Shown: in pieces, positions 26,999 to 35,283 of the stretch
Layout of the letters: each line of letters starts with the position of its first letter
Position numbering within the stretch: position 1 is the stretch's first letter
Assembly (NCBI RefSeq): GCF_028283705.1
Contig: NZ_JAPWKD010000032.1
Span: 248,001-312,000 of the forward strand
DNA from: Pantoea sp.
GTDB taxonomy: Bacteria; Pseudomonadota; Gammaproteobacteria; Enterobacterales; Enterobacteriaceae
Direction of reading: 5' to 3'
Length of the DNA: 64,000 nt
The notes under the pieces: generated by a model
Told to the model about the DNA's origin: nothing
The model's database searches: none
The model's input: only the letters and a program-made list of their open reading frames with translations
Program-made: the position numbers and the translations under genes

Positions 26999-27022
26999 TT
27001 TTAAAAACACCAGGAAATCAAT

Positions 27023-27274
27023 ATGACCAGAGCTCTGCTGCTGGCCATAGGGCTTGTGATCGCTGTACCCATCGGTGCAGCCACCACCACCGGCTCTATC
27101 GTCGCTACGCTGACTATTTTCTCCCGCTGTGATATTTCACGCCCCGGCATTCAATCGCTGCCTGCGGTGGATTGTGGTCGTCATTTCAGCGCCCAGCCAC
27201 GTATCACGCAAAGCACAATGCCGCGCGATGCGATGCGCCACGAAACGTCACGATTAGTTACGATAGAGTGGTAA
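27023..27274 (+). CDS. Small exported protein of unknown function
   Basis: An 83-residue predicted secreted protein that I do not recognise. It starts with a clear signal peptide (MTRALLLAIGLVIAVPIGAA, cleavage near 20) after an AGGAAATCAAT ribosome-binding region. The mature part has two cysteines (SRCDIS and VDCGRH), likely a disulfide, and ends in a beta-like SRLVTIEW. The layout (GSIVATLTI, Cys, then Val-x-Cys-Gly, terminal strand) loosely resembles pilin-like or spore-coat-U-like beta domains, but it is much shorter; no function is assigned. It stands between btuF and the convergent erpA, where E. coli carries yadS. Confidence 0.65.
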   Translation: MTRALLLAIGLVIAVPIGAATTTGSIVATLTIFSRCDISRPGIQSLPAVDCGRHFSAQPRITQSTMPRDAMRHETSRLVTIEW

Positions 27275-27297
27275 CAGGCCGCCAGAACGGCGGCCTG
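27275..27297. terminator. Hairpin between the small gene and erpA
   Basis: CAGGCCGCC, loop of 5, GGCGGCCTG, placed just after the small gene's stop and 5 bases from the erpA stop. T-runs are poor on both strands, so it could act as a weak bidirectional terminator for the convergent genes. Confidence 0.55.
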
Positions 27298-27302
27298 ATA
27301 AA

Positions 27303-27650
27303 TCAGATACTGAAGGAAGAACCGCAACCGCAGGTGGTTTTGGCATTCGGGTTGGTCACAATAAAGCGTGAGCCTTCCAGCCCTTCGGTGTAGTCAACCG
27401 AACCACCCACCAGATATTGCAGGCTCATCGGATCCACCACCAGCGCCACGCCTTGTTTCTCGATGGTCATGTCGCCGTCATTCATTTGATCGTCAAAAGT
27501 GAAACCGTACTGGAAGCCGCTACAGCCGCCGCCGGTGATGTAAACACGCAATTTCAGATCCGGGTTTTCTTCATCCGCGATCAGATTTTTCACTTTTTTG
27601 GCTGCTGCATCGGTGAATTGCAAAGGCAGTGCTGCTACATCGTCACTCAT
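27303..27650 (-). CDS. erpA: Iron-sulfur cluster insertion protein ErpA
   Basis: A-type carrier that hands [Fe-S] clusters to apo-enzymes such as IspG/IspH of isoprenoid synthesis, and is essential for respiration in E. coli. The 115 residues compare with 114. The three cluster-binding cysteines are present in GGGCSGFQY (about 43) and in TCGCGSSFSI at the C-terminus. A standalone gene; E. coli has clcA between hemL and erpA, which is missing here. Confidence 0.97.
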   Translation of the reverse strand: MSDDVAALPLQFTDAAAKKVKNLIADEENPDLKLRVYITGGGCSGFQYGFTFDDQMNDGDMTIEKQGVALVVDPMSLQYLVGGSVDYTEGLEGSRFIVTNPNAKTTCGCGSSFSI

Positions 27651-27871
27651 GTTTTACTCCGGGTAAACGTCCAGGTCAGAAAACGACCTCAATCACACTA
27701 TTATCTGCCAGCCGCTGAGTGCAATCAAGTCTTGCCCTTCGCACTGCGTGCCGCCTGTTATGCTTTAAAGTATAGCCACATGGCGGCTTTAGCGCCCGGG
27801 TGCCTTTCACCTGACCGCTATCTTCCCGTAGAATGGCGCGAGTTTTTCTAAGACACAGCCGGAGCCGAAGA

Positions 27872-29152
27872 ATGAGTAAGTCAGAAAACCTGTATGCCGA
27901 AGCACAGCGCCTGATCCCTGGCGGTGTGAACTCCCCGGTACGTGCGTTTACCGGTGTGGGCGGCGTGCCGCTGTTCATTGAACACGCTGATGGCGCTTAC
28001 CTGTATGATGCCGACGGCAAAGCCTATATCGACTATGTCGGATCATGGGGTCCGATGGTGCTCGGTCACAACAACGCCACCATCCGTAACGCGGTGATTG
28101 AAGCGGCCTCGCGTGGCCTGAGCTTTGGTGCGCCGACCGAGATGGAAGTCAAAATGGCGCAGCTGGTTTGCGAGCTGGTGCCGAGCATGGATATGGTGCG
28201 CATGGTCAACTCCGGCACCGAAGCCACCATGAGCGCGATTCGTCTGGCGCGTGGTTTCACCCATCGCGACAAGATCATCAAGTTTGAAGGCTGCTACCAC
28301 GGCCATGCCGACTGCCTGCTGGTGAAAGCCGGTTCCGGCGCACTGACCCTCGGCCAGCCGAACTCCCCAGGCGTTCCAGCTGATTTCGCCAAACATACCC
28401 TGACCTGTACTTACAACGATTTGTCCACCGTGCGCAGCGCGTTCGAGCAGTATCCTGAGGATATCGCCTGCATCATCGTCGAGCCGGTAGCGGGTAACAT
28501 GAACTGCATTCCACCGCAGCCGGATTTCCTGCCAGGCCTGCGTGCGTTGTGCGATGAGTTTGGCGCGCTGCTGATTATTGACGAAGTGATGACCGGTTTC
28601 CGTGTCGCTCTCGGCGGTGCTCAGGCATATTACGATGTCACCCCGGATCTGACCTGCCTCGGTAAAATCATCGGCGGCGGTATGCCGGTGGGTGCCTTTG
28701 GTGGCCGTCGTGATGTGATGGCAGCACTGGCACCGACGGGTCCGGTGTACCAGGCGGGAACCCTGTCCGGCAACCCCATTGCCATGGCGGCAGGTTTTGC
28801 CTGCCTGTCGCAAATTGCTCAGCCCGGCACCCATGAAACCCTGACCGAGCTGACCACCCAGTTGTCAGAAGGTCTGCTGGCGGCGGCTAAAGAGGAAAAC
28901 ATCCCGCTGGTGATTAACCATGTGGGCGGCATGTTTGGCCTGTTCTTTACCGCAGCCGACAGCGTGACCTGCTATCAGGACGTCACGCAGTGCGATGTGG
29001 AGCGCTTCAAACGTTTCTTCCACCTGATGCTGGAAGAAGGCGTCTACCTGGCGCCTTCCGCGTTCGAAGCAGGCTTTATGTCGCTGGCGCACAGCCAGGA
29101 AGATATTCAGCGCACCATTGATGCCGCACGCCGCTGCTTCGCGCAGCTGTAA
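27872..29152 (+). CDS. hemL: Glutamate-1-semialdehyde 2,1-aminomutase
   Basis: PLP enzyme that converts glutamate-1-semialdehyde to 5-aminolevulinate, the first committed tetrapyrrole. The 426 residues equal E. coli with the ATG at 27872 (MSKSENLYAEAQRLIPGG). The PLP lysine is in CLGKIIGGGMPVGAFGG (Lys265 by alignment). NSGTEATMSAIRLAR near residue 120 is also diagnostic. Transcribed divergently from erpA over 221 bases that hold no gene, and followed by a strong terminator that abuts fhuB. Confidence 0.98.
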   Translation: MSKSENLYAEAQRLIPGGVNSPVRAFTGVGGVPLFIEHADGAYLYDADGKAYIDYVGSWGPMVLGHNNATIRNAVIEAASRGLSFGAPTEMEVKMAQLVCELVPSMDMVRMVNSGTEATMSAIRLARGFTHRDKIIKFEGCYHGHADCLLVKAGSGALTLGQPNSPGVPADFAKHTLTCTYNDLSTVRSAFEQYPEDIACIIVEPVAGNMNCIPPQPDFLPGLRALCDEFGALLIIDEVMTGFRVALGGAQAYYDVTPDLTCLGKIIGGGMPVGAFGGRRDVMAALAPTGPVYQAGTLSGNPIAMAAGFACLSQIAQPGTHETLTELTTQLSEGLLAAAKEENIPLVINHVGGMFGLFFTAADSVTCYQDVTQCDVERFKRFFHLMLEEGVYLAPSAFEAGFMSLAHSQEDIQRTIDAARRCFAQL

Positions 29153-29155
29153 TCA

Positions 29156-29184
29156 AGCAGGGCACCGTTCGGTGCCCTGCTTTT
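29156..29184 (+). terminator. Terminator after hemL
   Basis: AGCAGGGCACCG, loop TT, CGGTGCCCTGCT, then TTTAT. The 12-bp stem is perfect. The stop codon of the convergent fhuB begins at its edge (29183). Confidence 0.9.
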
Positions 29185-31162
29185 ATCGCGCCCGTCGCAG
29201 TAGCCAGATAAAATACGGCGCACCAAAGAAGGTCGCCATCAACCCGGCCGGGATTTGATCCGGAAACGCCAGCATACGCCCGCACCAGTCAGCAAACACC
29301 ATCAACCCCGCCCCCAGCAGACCTGCCATTAACACCTGCGGTAAGGCACGGCGAAAGCCCAGCATGCGCACGATATGAGGGGCCATCAAACCAACAAAAC
29401 TTAACGGCCCGATAGTTAAGGTCGCGGTTGCCGTCAGCGCCGCAGCCAGCAATAGCAACGCCAGACGCGATGACGTCAGCGCCATCCCCGCCGAACGCGC
29501 TGTGGCGCTACCCAGTGGCAGTAACGTCAGCCAGCGACTCGCCAGCGGTGCCAGTGCCACCAGCACCACGCCACACACCGCGCTTTGCAGCGCCTGCTGC
29601 ATAGTCATGTTGTAGGTGGACCCCGAGATCCAGCTCAGCAGGCCGCCCATACGCGGATCGCCGCTCGCCATTAGCAACATCAGCAAAGTGACGAAGGCGC
29701 TGTTCAGGGCCATCCCCGCCAGCAACATGCGTTCCGGCGAAAAGCCGCCACGGCTGGCTACCAGCATAATGGTCAGCAAGGTGACCGCCGCGCCCAGCGC
29801 ACCGGCCGGCAGCAACCAGGCAACCGCATTGCCCGGCACAAAAAACATCATTACGACTACGCCACAAGCGGCCCCGGAACTGATCCCCAACACTTCCGGG
29901 CTGGCCATCGGATTGCCGGTTAAACGCTGAATCAGCGCCCCGGCTACCCCGAGCATCAGCCCGACCACCATTGCGGCCAGCACACGCGGCGCGCGCCACG
30001 GCAGCAGCTGATGCAACATATCTCCGCTCACCCAGGCCCAGCCGTACGCATCGCGGCCAAAGGTCACGCCGACCACTGCCAGCAACGCCAGTATCAGCAG
30101 GCCAGACAGGCACCAGCGCGCCACCGCCTGACGTTCAGCCGGAACCTTGTCCCCCCGATTGAGCGGCGGAGGTACCGAGCCGGTGCGCAGACGCGGCAGC
30201 AGCCACAACAGAATCGGCACGCCAATCAGCGCGGTTGCCGTGCCAGTGGACACTTCACGCCAGTGCGTTGTCAGCCACAACACGCATTGATCCGCCAGCC
30301 ACAGCAGCAGAGCACCAATCAACGGTGCCAGCAGCATCCGGCTCAGCAGGCGGCGACCACCCAGCATCTTCGCCAGCAGTGGAGCAAACAAGCCAATAAA
30401 ACCGATAATACCTGCCACGTTGACCAGCTGAGCACTGAGCAGAATCGCCAGCGCCAGGGTAACCACCCGCGCCAGCGACAGCGCCAGTCCGAGATTTTTG
30501 GCAACCCCATCATCCAGCCCCATCAGGGTGAGCGGACGCAGCAACGCCAACGCCAGCACAAAGGCCAGCAGCAGACGCGGCCATAACAACGCCACGTTGC
30601 GCCCATCCAGCTGGTTCAGCGCACCGGTACTCCACAGAAACATGTTCTGCAATTGGTCGTGATTGAAGATGGCAAAGATCTGGTTGACCGCACCGGCATA
30701 CAGGCTGAGCACCAGCCCGGCAAGAATCAGCGTCACCGGCGACAGGCGTTTGCCCCAGGCCACGCCAAACACCAGAATACCCACCACCACCGCCCCGCCC
30801 ATCGCAGCAAATTGCTGCGTCAGCGCACCGCCAGGCAGTTGCCACAGGGTAGCGACCGTAATGCCAAGCTGGGCACCGGAAGAGACACCTAAAGTTGTAG
30901 GTTCCGCCAGCGGGTTACGCAGCACCTGCTGAAACAACAACCCCGCCAGTCCCAGCCCGGCTCCCACCAGCAGCGCCAGCGCGAGGCGCGACAGCAAGCT
31001 GTGATGGAACACCACCTGCTGGATATTGTTGACGTCTGGCGCGACAAACGCCTGCGCCCACTCGGTCATCGGCAGTGCCTGGCGCAGGTTAACGAGGGTT
31101 AACCCCAGCGCCAGCAGAAACAAGGCACTTAAGAGCGCGACAGGGAAGAGACGATTGCGCAT
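29183..31162 (-). CDS. fhuB: Ferrichrome ABC transporter permease FhuB
   Basis: Double-length inner-membrane permease (659 residues; E. coli 660) made of two fused FecCD/BtuC-type halves, each of about ten membrane segments. The coupling-helix style GISSGAACGVVVMM and GVSSGAQLGITVAT segments mark the two copies. I chose the ATG at 31162 (MRNRLFPVALL), which overlaps the fhuD stop by one base (TGATG), rather than a 53-codon upstream extension lying inside fhuD. It is the last gene of fhuACDB and imports hydroxamate siderophores with FhuC and FhuD. Confidence 0.96.
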   Translation of the reverse strand: MRNRLFPVALLSALFLLALGLTLVNLRQALPMTEWAQAFVAPDVNNIQQVVFHHSLLSRLALALLVGAGLGLAGLLFQQVLRNPLAEPTTLGVSSGAQLGITVATLWQLPGGALTQQFAAMGGAVVVGILVFGVAWGKRLSPVTLILAGLVLSLYAGAVNQIFAIFNHDQLQNMFLWSTGALNQLDGRNVALLWPRLLLAFVLALALLRPLTLMGLDDGVAKNLGLALSLARVVTLALAILLSAQLVNVAGIIGFIGLFAPLLAKMLGGRRLLSRMLLAPLIGALLLWLADQCVLWLTTHWREVSTGTATALIGVPILLWLLPRLRTGSVPPPLNRGDKVPAERQAVARWCLSGLLILALLAVVGVTFGRDAYGWAWVSGDMLHQLLPWRAPRVLAAMVVGLMLGVAGALIQRLTGNPMASPEVLGISSGAACGVVVMMFFVPGNAVAWLLPAGALGAAVTLLTIMLVASRGGFSPERMLLAGMALNSAFVTLLMLLMASGDPRMGGLLSWISGSTYNMTMQQALQSAVCGVVLVALAPLASRWLTLLPLGSATARSAGMALTSSRLALLLLAAALTATATLTIGPLSFVGLMAPHIVRMLGFRRALPQVLMAGLLGAGLMVFADWCGRMLAFPDQIPAGLMATFFGAPYFIWLLRRAR

Positions 31163-32040
31163 CAGTGCGACTCCAGCGCGTGTTCCAGCACGCGGACAAA
31201 TTTCAGTGCCGACCAGGTGGCACCGTAATACCAGACGGCAGGCACACGCTGAAAATGTCCGGCGCGCACAAACGGCAGCGCCTGCCAGAGCGCCGTTGCC
31301 ATCATCTCCTGCATCTGCCATTCATTATCGTGATCAAAACAAATCACCGGCACATCCCCCACGGCAGCCAGTCGCTCAATGCCAATCACCGCGCTGCCCC
31401 AGAAGTTGGTTTCGCCATGCCAGGCGCTTTGCAGTCCCAGCTGTTCCATCACTTCCAGAAACAGGCTGCCTTTACCAAAGGTAATGGCATGGCGGCTATC
31501 GAGGATCGACATCAGCAGGATAGGTCGCTCTGCCCAGGGTTTGAGGCGTTCACGCGCCGCCGCCAGCACACCATCAACGTACTGCAAATGCTGCACCGCC
31601 TGTGCTTCACGGCCAATACGCGCCCCGAGCAGATGCAATGATTTGCGTGCGGTGCTGAGCGGTTTACCATCGCCACTGTTCAGATCAAAGCCCATGGTGG
31701 GGGCGATGCGTGCCAGGTTAGCTGCTGAAGGACCGTAGCCGTTAGAGTGCAGGATCAAAGAAGGATTGAGCTGAGTCATCAGCTCCAGATTGGGTTCAGT
31801 GCGCAGGCCGAGATCAATTGTCCCGGCAGGCAGTGCCGGTTCTCCCACCCATACCCGGTAGTTGGATATATCCGCGACACCCAGCGGAGCTACGCCCAAT
31901 GCCATCAGCAGTTCGGTGGGCAACCACTCCAGCGCCAGGATGCGCTGGGTATCCGGCAACGCCGCCTGTAACGGCGTCATTTTCATTAATGGCGATAACG
32001 CCAGCACCGCCAGCAGCCGACGGCGAGAAATATCCAGCAT
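31162..32040 (-). CDS. fhuD: Periplasmic hydroxamate siderophore-binding protein FhuD
   Basis: Captures ferric hydroxamates such as ferrichrome after passage through FhuA and presents them to FhuBC. The 292 residues compare with 296 in E. coli. The N-terminus MLDISRRRLLAVLALSPLM has the twin-arginine pattern SRRRLL, as in the E. coli protein, so Tat export is inferred. The class III binding-protein domains are joined by a long helix. It overlaps fhuB by one base and follows fhuC by 8 bases. Confidence 0.96.
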   Translation of the reverse strand: MLDISRRRLLAVLALSPLMKMTPLQAALPDTQRILALEWLPTELLMALGVAPLGVADISNYRVWVGEPALPAGTIDLGLRTEPNLELMTQLNPSLILHSNGYGPSAANLARIAPTMGFDLNSGDGKPLSTARKSLHLLGARIGREAQAVQHLQYVDGVLAAARERLKPWAERPILLMSILDSRHAITFGKGSLFLEVMEQLGLQSAWHGETNFWGSAVIGIERLAAVGDVPVICFDHDNEWQMQEMMATALWQALPFVRAGHFQRVPAVWYYGATWSALKFVRVLEHALESH

Positions 32041-32048
32041 CGCCAGCC

Positions 32049-32843
32049 TCAGTAAACGAAACTGACGGGCGCACCGCCCTGCGGATGGGGCAGAATGCCC
32101 ATCGGAATGCCGTAAATGCTGCCCAGCACATCAGCCTGCATGATCACTTCTGGTCCACCTTCGGCAATCATCTCGCCGCCACGTAATGCGACGAGTTGGT
32201 CGCAATAGCGCGCCGCCATATTGATATCATGCAACACCGCGATCACCGTCAAACCACGCTCCTGGCTGAGCCGCTGAATCAGCGCCAGCACTTCCACCTG
32301 ATGGGCGATATCCAGCGCCGAGGTGGGTTCATCCAGCAGCAGGCAGCGGCTGTTTTGTGCCACCAGCATCGCCAGCCAGGCACGCTGACGTTCCCCCCCT
32401 GACAGGCTATCCACCAGACGCCCGGCAAAGGGTTTTAGTCCTACCAGCGCAATGGCTTCCTCCACGCGGTCGCGATCCTCCTGACCATAACGCCCCAGCG
32501 CCCCGTGCCACGGATAACGCCCAATCGCCACCAGCTCGCGTACCGTCATCCCTTCTGCCGCCGGTAATTGCTGCGGCAAATAGGCTACCTGGCGGGCAAA
32601 ATCCTTGCTGCCCCACTGATCCACCGCTTCACCGTTCAGCAACACGCGGCCTTCACTCGCAGCCTGATGGCGTCCGAGCATTTTCAGCAATGTCGATTTA
32701 CCGGAGCCGTTATGGCCGATCAACGCCGTGACTTTGCCCGGCGTAAAGGTGAGGGAAAGCGGATGGAGCAGCGTGCGCCCAGGCACGCGAAAACTGACGT
32801 TATCCAGCGTAAAGGTTGTTTCCTGGTGGTGCGGATGCTGCAT
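32049..32843 (-). CDS. fhuC: Ferrichrome ABC transporter ATP-binding protein FhuC
   Basis: ATPase that energises FhuB. The 264 residues compare with 265. Walker A GHNGSGKST is near residue 42, the signature LSGGERQRAW near 145, Walker B LLLDEPTSALD near 165 and the switch histidine in AVLHDINMA near 197. It lies 42 bases downstream of fhuA, with a small hairpin between, and 8 bases upstream of fhuD, within the Fur-controlled operon. Confidence 0.97.
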   Translation of the reverse strand: MQHPHHQETTFTLDNVSFRVPGRTLLHPLSLTFTPGKVTALIGHNGSGKSTLLKMLGRHQAASEGRVLLNGEAVDQWGSKDFARQVAYLPQQLPAAEGMTVRELVAIGRYPWHGALGRYGQEDRDRVEEAIALVGLKPFAGRLVDSLSGGERQRAWLAMLVAQNSRCLLLDEPTSALDIAHQVEVLALIQRLSQERGLTVIAVLHDINMAARYCDQLVALRGGEMIAEGGPEVIMQADVLGSIYGIPMGILPHPQGGAPVSFVY

Positions 32844-32861
32844 GATAATCCCTGGCGTTAC

Positions 32862-32878
32862 GGGCGCATTCCGCGCCC
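32862..32878 (-). other. Small hairpin between fhuA and fhuC
   Basis: GGGCGC, loop of 5, GCGCCC in the 42-base fhuA-fhuC gap. Without a T-run it is probably not a terminator but may make fhuA mRNA more stable than the fhuCDB part; inferred. Confidence 0.45.
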
Positions 32879-32885
32879 TTTTCTA

Positions 32886-35078
32886 TCAGAAACGGAAGGT
32901 TGCAGTACCAACAATCTGGCGATCGGTGCCCCAGTAGCAGGCATATTCGCGGTAGCAGCTGGCGACATACTCGCGATCAAACAGGTTGTTGACGTTGATA
33001 CCCAGCGACGATCCCGGCAGGCCAAAACGAGCCAGATCATATTTCACTGCCGCATCAACCACGGTATAGCCCTTCACATCGAAGTTTTGGTTAGCATTGT
33101 CGCCGGTGCTGTACAGCCCTTTGCTGGCACCGGTATAACGCACACCGGCACCCAGCGTCAGGCCAGAAAGTGCGGTTTCGTGGAAGGTATAGTCTCCCCA
33201 CACGGACGCAGTTTGCTTCGGCACCTGTGCCGGGGTTTTTCCTTTCAGCGTAGTATCTTCGGTATACTCCGCATCGGTGTAGCTATAACCCGCTGTCAGG
33301 TTGATATTGGCACTCAGCGCCGCTTTCGCTTCCAGCTCCACACCGCGTGAGCGGATCTCACCCGTCTGGATGCTGGCATATTGATGCTCAGGATCGGCTG
33401 TCAGGTTATTGTTTTTGGTCAGTTGATACACCGCCGCCGTTATAACAATTGGGCGATCTTTAGGTACATATTTGATGCCTGCTTCATATTGTTTGGCACG
33501 TGATGGATCGAACGCCTTACCATCAAAAGTTGAACCGGAATTAGGAATGAAAGCTTCGCTGTAGCTGAAATACGGTGCGATACCATTGTCGAACACGTAA
33601 TTCAGACCGCCGCGCCAGGTAAATGCCTGGTCGTTTTGACGATCGAGAGAACTGGCCACACGGTCATACACGGATGTCATGGCGTAATCGTAACGACCAC
33701 CCAGCGTTAACACCCAGCGATTCCACTCCATCTGATCCTGGGTATACAGACCGGTCTGCCGTTGTTTGTCCAGATGTTGATAGGGATCTGCAAACGGCGT
33801 CACCGTATCATTCCCGTACTGCGGATTAACGGCGTTCAGGCTGCTGGCAGTACCAAACTGTGCATTGATATCATTACGCATTTGCTGATAATCCACACCC
33901 ATCAGCAGAGTATGGCTCAAGGCACCTGTGTTAAATTTCGCCTGTGCCTGGGTATCAACTGAGAATTCATTTAAGTGTTCATCTGAAACCGCAGAGCCAC
34001 GATTAATTTGCAATGTATCAGGATTAAAACTACTGCCGTAAATGCTGCGATAATCGGTACGCAGATCGGCATAGCGCAGGTTCTGACGCACCGTCCAGGT
34101 GTCGTTGAAGCTGTGCTCAAAGCTGTAGCCCACCATTTTGGTGTTGCGCGAAATCTTGTTGCTCGGTTCGCCTTCATCAAAGTTGGTCGGCAGTTTGTAC
34201 TGGCTGCCATCGGGACGAATAATCGGTACCACAGTGCCTTCACGCGGCAGCCAGCCGTAGTAGCCGGTTTCGGGTTCGTTCTGGAAGTAGGTCAGCAGAT
34301 CAAAACGGGTGTTGGCATCAGGACGCCAGCTAAAGGAAGGCGCGATGGTATAGCGCTTCTCTTTGTTCATCTCCTGCTGCGCGTCCTGGCTGCGCGCCAG
34401 CCCGGTCAGGCGATAGCTGTAAACGCCGCTGTCATCCAGCGCGCCACCGAAATCAAAACCGGTGGAGAAGCGGTTATCCGTCCCCATCTGGAACTGCACT
34501 TCGCGCAAGGTTTCCTGGGTCGGGCGCTTACTCACCAGCGACACCACGCCACCTGGGTTGCTTTTACCGTACAGCACCGAAGCCGGGCCACGCAGCAATT
34601 CGGCGCGCTCAAGGAAGTAAGGATCGATGGCAAATTCGGAGTAGTTATCACCCTGTAACTTCAGGCCATCAAGATATTGGTTGGTGTTGGTTTCGCTGAA
34701 GCCACGAATAGAGAAAGCATCGATGACATCCGAGCTGCCGCGGTTATCGCTGATACCGGGGGTATAGCTGAAGGCACGTTTGACCGACTGGACATTGTGC
34801 ATCGCCATCTCTTCCTGGGTGACGACAGAAATCGACTGCGGCGTCTTCTCTATCGGCGTATCGGTTTTGGTGGCCGTGGCGCTGCGCTTCGCGGCAATAG
34901 TCGGTGCCGGTCCCCAGGCACTTTCCTGTGGAACGGCAGAACCCCCATCGGCGGTGACCACGACGGTATCTTCAGCCAGCGCTTGCGCGCTCAGGGAACC
35001 CAGGATTAAGGAAATCAGTAAAGCGAGCGGACGTTTGGTAGACGTTCCGCGCGGAAAGGAAACAGTTCGCGCATTCAT
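32886..35078 (-). CDS. fhuA: Ferrichrome outer membrane receptor FhuA
   Basis: TonB-dependent outer-membrane receptor for ferrichrome-type siderophores. The 730 residues compare with 747 in E. coli. A long signal peptide ends at ALA-EDTVVVT (about 35-36), and the TonB box is EDTVVV. The plug has the family's PQSISVVT and ERAELLRGPASVLYGKSNPGG; the barrel ends FDREYVASCYREYACYWG and the terminal TATFRF. The paired cysteines near the C-terminus match E. coli FhuA. Extracellular loops are shorter than in E. coli, so phage and colicin sensitivity may differ. First gene of the operon, with a Fur box upstream. Confidence 0.95.
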   Translation of the reverse strand: MNARTVSFPRGTSTKRPLALLISLILGSLSAQALAEDTVVVTADGGSAVPQESAWGPAPTIAAKRSATATKTDTPIEKTPQSISVVTQEEMAMHNVQSVKRAFSYTPGISDNRGSSDVIDAFSIRGFSETNTNQYLDGLKLQGDNYSEFAIDPYFLERAELLRGPASVLYGKSNPGGVVSLVSKRPTQETLREVQFQMGTDNRFSTGFDFGGALDDSGVYSYRLTGLARSQDAQQEMNKEKRYTIAPSFSWRPDANTRFDLLTYFQNEPETGYYGWLPREGTVVPIIRPDGSQYKLPTNFDEGEPSNKISRNTKMVGYSFEHSFNDTWTVRQNLRYADLRTDYRSIYGSSFNPDTLQINRGSAVSDEHLNEFSVDTQAQAKFNTGALSHTLLMGVDYQQMRNDINAQFGTASSLNAVNPQYGNDTVTPFADPYQHLDKQRQTGLYTQDQMEWNRWVLTLGGRYDYAMTSVYDRVASSLDRQNDQAFTWRGGLNYVFDNGIAPYFSYSEAFIPNSGSTFDGKAFDPSRAKQYEAGIKYVPKDRPIVITAAVYQLTKNNNLTADPEHQYASIQTGEIRSRGVELEAKAALSANINLTAGYSYTDAEYTEDTTLKGKTPAQVPKQTASVWGDYTFHETALSGLTLGAGVRYTGASKGLYSTGDNANQNFDVKGYTVVDAAVKYDLARFGLPGSSLGINVNNLFDREYVASCYREYACYWGTDRQIVGTATFRF

Positions 35079-35120
35079 ATCAGGATCTCTCGAAAAAAAG
35101 TCGGTGCAGGCGAATGTAAA

Positions 35121-35139
35121 CGAGAATGATTATTAGAAA
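35121..35139. promoter_or_regulatory. Fur box upstream of fhuA
   Basis: On the minus strand CTAATAATCATTCTCG is nearly identical to the E. coli fhuA Fur-binding segment as I remember it, and fits the NAT(A/T)AT hexamer pattern (GAGAAT GATTAT TAGAAA on the plus strand). It lies about 45 bases upstream of the fhuA start. Iron-Fur repression of fhuACDB is therefore expected. Confidence 0.8.
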
Positions 35140-35243
35140 GGTTGGATTTTAGGCGAAACGCCGCAAGATCCGCAAGATATAAAGCCTGATGGCGGTGCGT
35201 TTGCCGCAAGTTCGTTCATTTTTGTTACGAAAAAACGGCCATA

Positions 35244-35270
35244 AAAAAAGGGTGCCGCAGCACCCTTTTT
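35244..35270 (-). terminator. Terminator after mrcB
   Basis: AAAAAGGGTGC, loop TGCG, GCACCCTTTTTTT on the minus strand, 13 bases after the mrcB stop. The A and T tracts on both sides make it potentially bidirectional. Confidence 0.92.
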
Positions 35271-35283
35271 AAATTTCAGCAAC

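Noticed and set aside
28043..28834. Frame of 263 codons antisense to hemL
   Set aside because: Complement of hemL codons; hemL itself has full-length homology on the other strand.
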